9,065 bases of DNA from Verrucomicrobiia bacterium (GTDB lineage: Bacteria; Verrucomicrobiota; Verrucomicrobiia; Limisphaerales; Palsa-1400). Made by a program: the position numbers and the translations under genes. Location: positions 1-9,065 of the forward strand of contig JAICXV010000053.1 in assembly GCA_025934545.1 (NCBI GenBank), written 5' to 3'. Below, one piece after another: positions 6,773-9,065 of this stretch. The notes under the pieces are model-generated. The model was not told the origin of the DNA. It did no database searches and worked only from the letters and a program-made list of their open reading frames with translations. How positions within the stretch are numbered: position 1 is the first letter of the stretch; each line of letters starts with the position of its first letter.

Positions 6773-7537
6773 TTATCGCGGGCTGATCGGGCTTTGGTTG
6801 TAATAGCCGTTGCCTTGATAGCCGTTGTAACCGTTATACCCATTGTAGCCTGGTGCGATGTAGCGATTATCGTAGCCGTTACCGTATCCATAACCCGGAG
6901 CGGGTGAACTGTATGGGTATCCGTAGGATGGAACGGGGGCAGGTGCGGTGGCGCGAGTGTTGTCGGTGGAATCGTAATATTTCGGGACGTTCGTGTCTTC
7001 GGGATTGAGCGAGGCGGAACTGCTGCCGGCAGCTTCAACAATGACTTGGCCGGAGCCCGCTGCGGTAATTGGTGTGGTCGCTCGATTTTCAGTCACTTGA
7101 TCGGACGAAGCCCAGGATTGAACGGAGTTGCGAAGTCGGTTTTGCGCGAGGGCGTTTTGGCGGGCGCCGTCGTTGCGAATCATGGCGAAGACGACGTCCG
7201 TGGTTACTCCGAGGTCTTTAAGATAATTAACATCGGCGACGGAGAGGTTGAAGTTTGCCGAGGAGGTTTTTACGTAGCGCAGCAGTTCCTGGCGCGACTT
7301 GCCCTTTTCAAAAAGTTTGACGAGTTGCGCAGTTCCGTCGGAAAGATTGTCTGGAGCGACGGGGACGCGCGCCGCGGTTGCGGCCGGCTTCGGCATTGTC
7401 GTGGTTGAAATCGTTTTGGCCGGACGCATTGAAACTTTTGAAGTGGTCGAATTCGTACTGCTTTGGCCGTGGCTGGCGACCGGGTGGAAAAATAAGCCCA
7501 CGCTGACTACGATGGCCGACGAAATCCCTTTTTTCAT
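6773..7537 (-). CDS. Exported protein of unknown function with a helical module and Tyr/Gly/Asn-rich tail
   Basis: The 254-residue protein starts MKKG with a hydrophobic stretch (about 7-20) and a plausible signal peptide cut near residue 24 (VASHG). A Ser/Thr/Pro/Ala-rich linker spans about 25-65. Residues about 69-122 (QLVKLFEKGKSRQELLRYVK, then FNLSVADVNYLKDLGV and VVFAMIRND) look like a compact helical module. I have the impression that similar modules recur in Verrucomicrobia secreted proteins, but cannot name a family. After another Ser/Thr-rich linker, residues about 202-248 are low complexity, with YGYPYSS, GYGYGNGY and NGYNGYNGY. Such tails are usually disordered and may adhere or self-associate. 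No catalytic motif was seen. The ATG at 7537 has no clear ribosome binding site, but the signal peptide supports it. It lies downstream of the PAP2 gene by 139 bases. Confidence 0.75.
   Translation of the reverse strand: MKKGISSAIVVSVGLFFHPVASHGQSSTNSTTSKVSMRPAKTISTTTMPKPAATAARVPVAPDNLSDGTAQLVKLFEKGKSRQELLRYVKTSSANFNLSVADVNYLKDLGVTTDVVFAMIRNDGARQNALAQNRLRNSVQSWASSDQVTENRATTPITAAGSGQVIVEAAGSSSASLNPEDTNVPKYYDSTDNTRATAPAPVPSYGYPYSSPAPGYGYGNGYDNRYIAPGYNGYNGYNGYQGNGYYNQSPISPR
6794..6934 (-). repeat. Low-complexity Tyr/Gly/Asn coding repeat
   Basis: This stretch encodes tandem short units such as NGY and GYG (for example NGYNGYNGY) at the C-terminus of the exported protein. In DNA it appears as imperfect repeats of GCCGTTGTA-like 9-mers on the plus strand. 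Such arrays can vary in copy number by slippage. Confidence 0.6.
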
Positions 7538-7676
7538 AATGCAATGCGACCGGTTTGCGGCCGCCTCCCGAGCGTCAAGTTAATACCCGGCGGTTTTCGT
7601 CGCAATGGGCACAAATGCTGATGTTGGAAACGGACGACGCACGGGGAAAATATACGTTAGAACGCGGCCAATTTTC
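7538..7676. other. 139-base gap between PAP2 and exported-protein genes
   Basis: No gene, tRNA or strong hairpin is apparent. The minus strand has a TTGACG (7580-7575) that could be a -35 box, but no good -10 follows at the right distance. A promoter for the exported-protein gene is likely here but cannot be pinned down. Confidence 0.3.
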
Positions 7677-8261
7677 TCACCAATTTCTGGTTAAGGAGAG
7701 ACCCCAAAAGGTTTGGGACACTTGCGGTTCGATTTTCCAATTTTTGTAAGGCTTGGTGAAAATGTAGCTGCTGACAATTCCGATGCCGGCCCCGGCCAGA
7801 ACGTCCTCGGGCCGATGTTCGCGCGCATCGACGCGACTGAAGGCAACGAACGAAGCGGCGGCGTAGGCGGGAATGCCGTATTGCCAGCCATAACGTTTGC
7901 GCATGTATTCGGCGGCGGTGAACGAGATGGAAGAATGGCCGGAGGGCATTGAGTAATGCCCGCCGTTGGGACGGCGATTGTCCAAACCGTATTTCAATCC
8001 GTAGGTGACAGCTTGTGACAAGAGAACGGACTCGCCGAGTTGCCATGCGCCAGGTTTGTCTTTGTAACCGATGGTCAATCCGGCAGCGGTCACTGGCAAC
8101 ACGATTTGCAGAACGTCGCCGGTCGTTTTGGTGCCCCCGCCACCGGGCACGGCCTGTGCGACAGTGGTGCCGAAAATGACGGTGATCAGCAGGGAAACGA
8201 AAGTTCGTTGAAGAAATAGCAGAGGCCGATTAGACACCGAAACGAAAAGCTCGTTTGTCAT
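7677..8261 (-). CDS. PAP2 superfamily phosphatase, exported or membrane-anchored
   Basis: The 194-residue protein has all three phosphatidic acid phosphatase type 2 signature blocks. These are KYGLDNRRP (Lys90-x6-Arg97-Pro98), MPSGHSS (Pro106-His109) and SRVDAREHRPED (Ser142-Arg143-x5-His149-x3-Asp153). His149 is the expected phospho-acceptor nucleophile and His109 the general acid. An N-terminal hydrophobic segment (about 14-35) ends in VAQA followed by VPGGGG, consistent with a signal peptide cut after residue 37 or with an uncleaved anchor. Such enzymes remove phosphate from lipid phosphates, undecaprenyl pyrophosphate or soluble phosphoesters on the periplasmic side. The substrate here is unknown. 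It is short for the integral-membrane class and has only modest hydrophobic segments after the N-terminus. The ATG at 8261 has no obvious ribosome binding site. It lies 71 bases after the conserved unknown gene, same strand. Confidence 0.9.
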   Translation of the reverse strand: MTNELFVSVSNRPLLFLQRTFVSLLITVIFGTTVAQAVPGGGGTKTTGDVLQIVLPVTAAGLTIGYKDKPGAWQLGESVLLSQAVTYGLKYGLDNRRPNGGHYSMPSGHSSISFTAAEYMRKRYGWQYGIPAYAAASFVAFSRVDAREHRPEDVLAGAGIGIVSSYIFTKPYKNWKIEPQVSQTFWGLSLTRNW

Positions 8262-8332
8262 GGCAAGATGATGACGATTCTAGAATGGCTGGCGAGAAAA
8301 GAAGGCGATGTGACAGAACTGTAATCATTCCG

Positions 8333-8809
8333 TCACAATTTTCGCGAATCGTAGGCCCAATGGAGCAGGGCTTGTCGCTGGGCCGGACGACAGCACAAGT
8401 CACCTTCGCGGCAATGGGCTTTGATCTGGCCGATATGGCGACGGATGGCCTTCCACCGTTTGATTTGGCGCAAGTCCTCGTCGGGCATACGGCGGCCCAT
8501 ATAATATCGGCAATACCATTGAAACCATCCGCGCGGATCGTCGGGGTGGATCCAGCCTTTGCGCCGCCATTCGCAAAGGGGCTGGCTCGCATCGGTTTGG
8601 AAGAAGTTGAGCATCGGATTTTTGCGTTCCGGCGAGAGTTTGGCGCGAGTGAACCAACTCTTGGGGAACTCTCTACGACAGTCGGTCATGTATTTGCCAC
8701 CAAAAATGCCCATGCGAAGCATTTGAGCTGGAGTCAGTTCCGGTTTGAACTCAGGATGAAAATTACGGCCAGGCGGTTCGGTCCGGTAGTAAACATAATG
8801 CTTTTGCAT
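8333..8809 (-). CDS. Conserved protein of unknown function, Trp/Cys/Arg-rich
   Basis: From the ATG at 8809 the protein has 158 residues (MQKHYVYYRTEP...). Features of strong constraint: PELTPAQMLRMGIFGGKY then MTDC (about 25-44), KSWF and KLSPE, NASQPL-like TDASQPL, WIHPDDPRGWFQWYC (86-100), YYMGRR, a basic helix QIKRWKAIRRHIGQIK, and the end CRPAQRQALLHWAYDSRK. I recall close homologues with these motifs in diverse bacteria and in fungi and other eukaryotes, with no assigned function. Conserved Cys, Trp, Asp and Arg residues suggest a compact, possibly nucleic-acid-binding or enzymatic protein without signal peptide or membrane segment; this is speculation. Starts at 8875 (ATG) or 8914 (TTG) are open in frame but add a low-complexity leader unlike the conserved core. 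The opposite-strand frame is a shadow. The gene is first in the minus-strand block. Confidence 0.8.
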   Translation of the reverse strand: MQKHYVYYRTEPPGRNFHPEFKPELTPAQMLRMGIFGGKYMTDCRREFPKSWFTRAKLSPERKNPMLNFFQTDASQPLCEWRRKGWIHPDDPRGWFQWYCRYYMGRRMPDEDLRQIKRWKAIRRHIGQIKAHCREGDLCCRPAQRQALLHWAYDSRKL

Positions 8810-8986
8810 CTTGTCAGACACCAGGACTTTATGCGCTCGGCGGGAAGTTCGGCCACCGGATTGGCGGGTTTGCATGACAAGAACTTTGGAGAGGGCCGCT
8901 AAAAGGCAAGTCAATTAAACCTAACGAGATGGAAAAAAAAGATTCTAAGTCGGATGGTTTACAGCTAGGATGGAAACAGTCCAAAT
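8810..8986. other. Probable divergent gap between the conserved unknown gene and the right-edge gene
   Basis: This stretch should hold the promoter for the minus-strand block and perhaps one for the rightward gene. A minus-strand TTGACT at 8914-8909 resembles a -35 box, but the expected -10 position is poor. A run of eight or more A lies at 8932-8940. Nothing further can be supported. If the conserved unknown gene starts at 8875 or 8914, the gap is correspondingly shorter. Confidence 0.3.
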
Positions 8987-9065
8987 ATGTCCAAACCCGC
9001 GGTTGTCATCACTTCGATGCCACCCCGCACCCAAGCCTACTTTGATTGGCTAATAACTGGGTTGG
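8987..9065 (+). CDS. Start of a rightward gene, cut by the window edge
   Basis: From the ATG at 8987 the frame stays open to the edge for 26 codons (MSKPAVVITSMPPRTQAYFD...WLITGL). The preceding in-frame stop is at 8966-8968. The start looks like a real cytoplasmic N-terminus: a polar start, a hydrophobic beta strand (AVVITSMP), then an amphipathic helix, as in nucleotide- or sugar-binding Rossmann-like enzymes. That is only a style match. No strong ribosome binding site is close; AGGA at 8967-8970 is too distant. The product cannot be named. Confidence 0.45.
   Translation, partial: MSKPAVVITSMPPRTQAYFDWLITGL

Noticed and set aside
6383..6907. 174-codon plus-strand open frame across the VOC gene and exported-protein tail
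   Set aside because: It spans two supported minus-strand genes, and its hydrophobic Val/Ile end is the antisense of the Tyr/Gly/Asn repeat.
8255..8902. 215-codon plus-strand open frame opposite the conserved unknown gene
   Set aside because: Its translation is compositionally odd and has no recognisable motif, while the minus strand carries dense conserved motifs over the same bases.
8929..9045. 38-codon plus-strand open frame starting ATGGAAAAAAAA
   Set aside because: Short, without a recognisable motif or good ribosome binding site, and it conflicts with the more protein-like frame from 8987.

Overview
The window reads as bacterial chromosome from a Verrucomicrobia-like organism, most plausibly near the Pedosphaera/Limisphaera group. 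That placement is an inference from gene content: a very large secreted protein built of tandem DUF5011/Ig-like modules, an exported FAD_oxidored (PF12831) protein, and short dispersed palindromes between genes. No rRNA, tRNA, CRISPR array, transposase or phage gene was seen. Coding density is high, with moderately GC-rich sequence.

Left part, plus strand. The window opens inside a very large surface or secreted protein whose N-terminus lies off the left edge. It carries four DUF5011-type modules of about 77 residues, then Ig-like modules and a long beta-rich C-terminal region. It ends at 2885 and is followed by a clear Rho-independent terminator at 2911-2951. Next are a signal-peptide-bearing FAD-dependent oxidoreductase (3027-4595) and a RhlE-type DEAD-box RNA helicase (about 4710-5942). 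Each looks like a separate transcription unit.

Middle. The helicase converges on a minus-strand block. The 272-base convergent gap holds a degenerate AAGCTCC mini-repeat and a striking 170-bp nested inverted repeat (6030-6199). In that element, outer 21-bp arms enclose two facing copies of a 27-bp unit that is itself palindromic. It resembles a REP doublet or MITE and is the most notable non-coding structure here.

Right part, minus strand, in transcription order: a conserved protein of unknown function (start near 8809, end 8333), a PAP2-type phosphatase (8261-7677), an exported protein with a helical module and a Tyr/Gly/Asn-rich tail (7537-6773), and a single-domain VOC (glyoxalase/extradiol dioxygenase fold) protein (6721-6215). 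Gaps of 51-139 bases and the lack of a shared theme make a functional operon uncertain. At the far right a plus-strand gene probably begins at 8987 and runs off the edge.

I found no convincing new multi-gene system. The best leads are the nested inverted-repeat element, the deeply conserved unknown protein, and the exported protein with the helical module.
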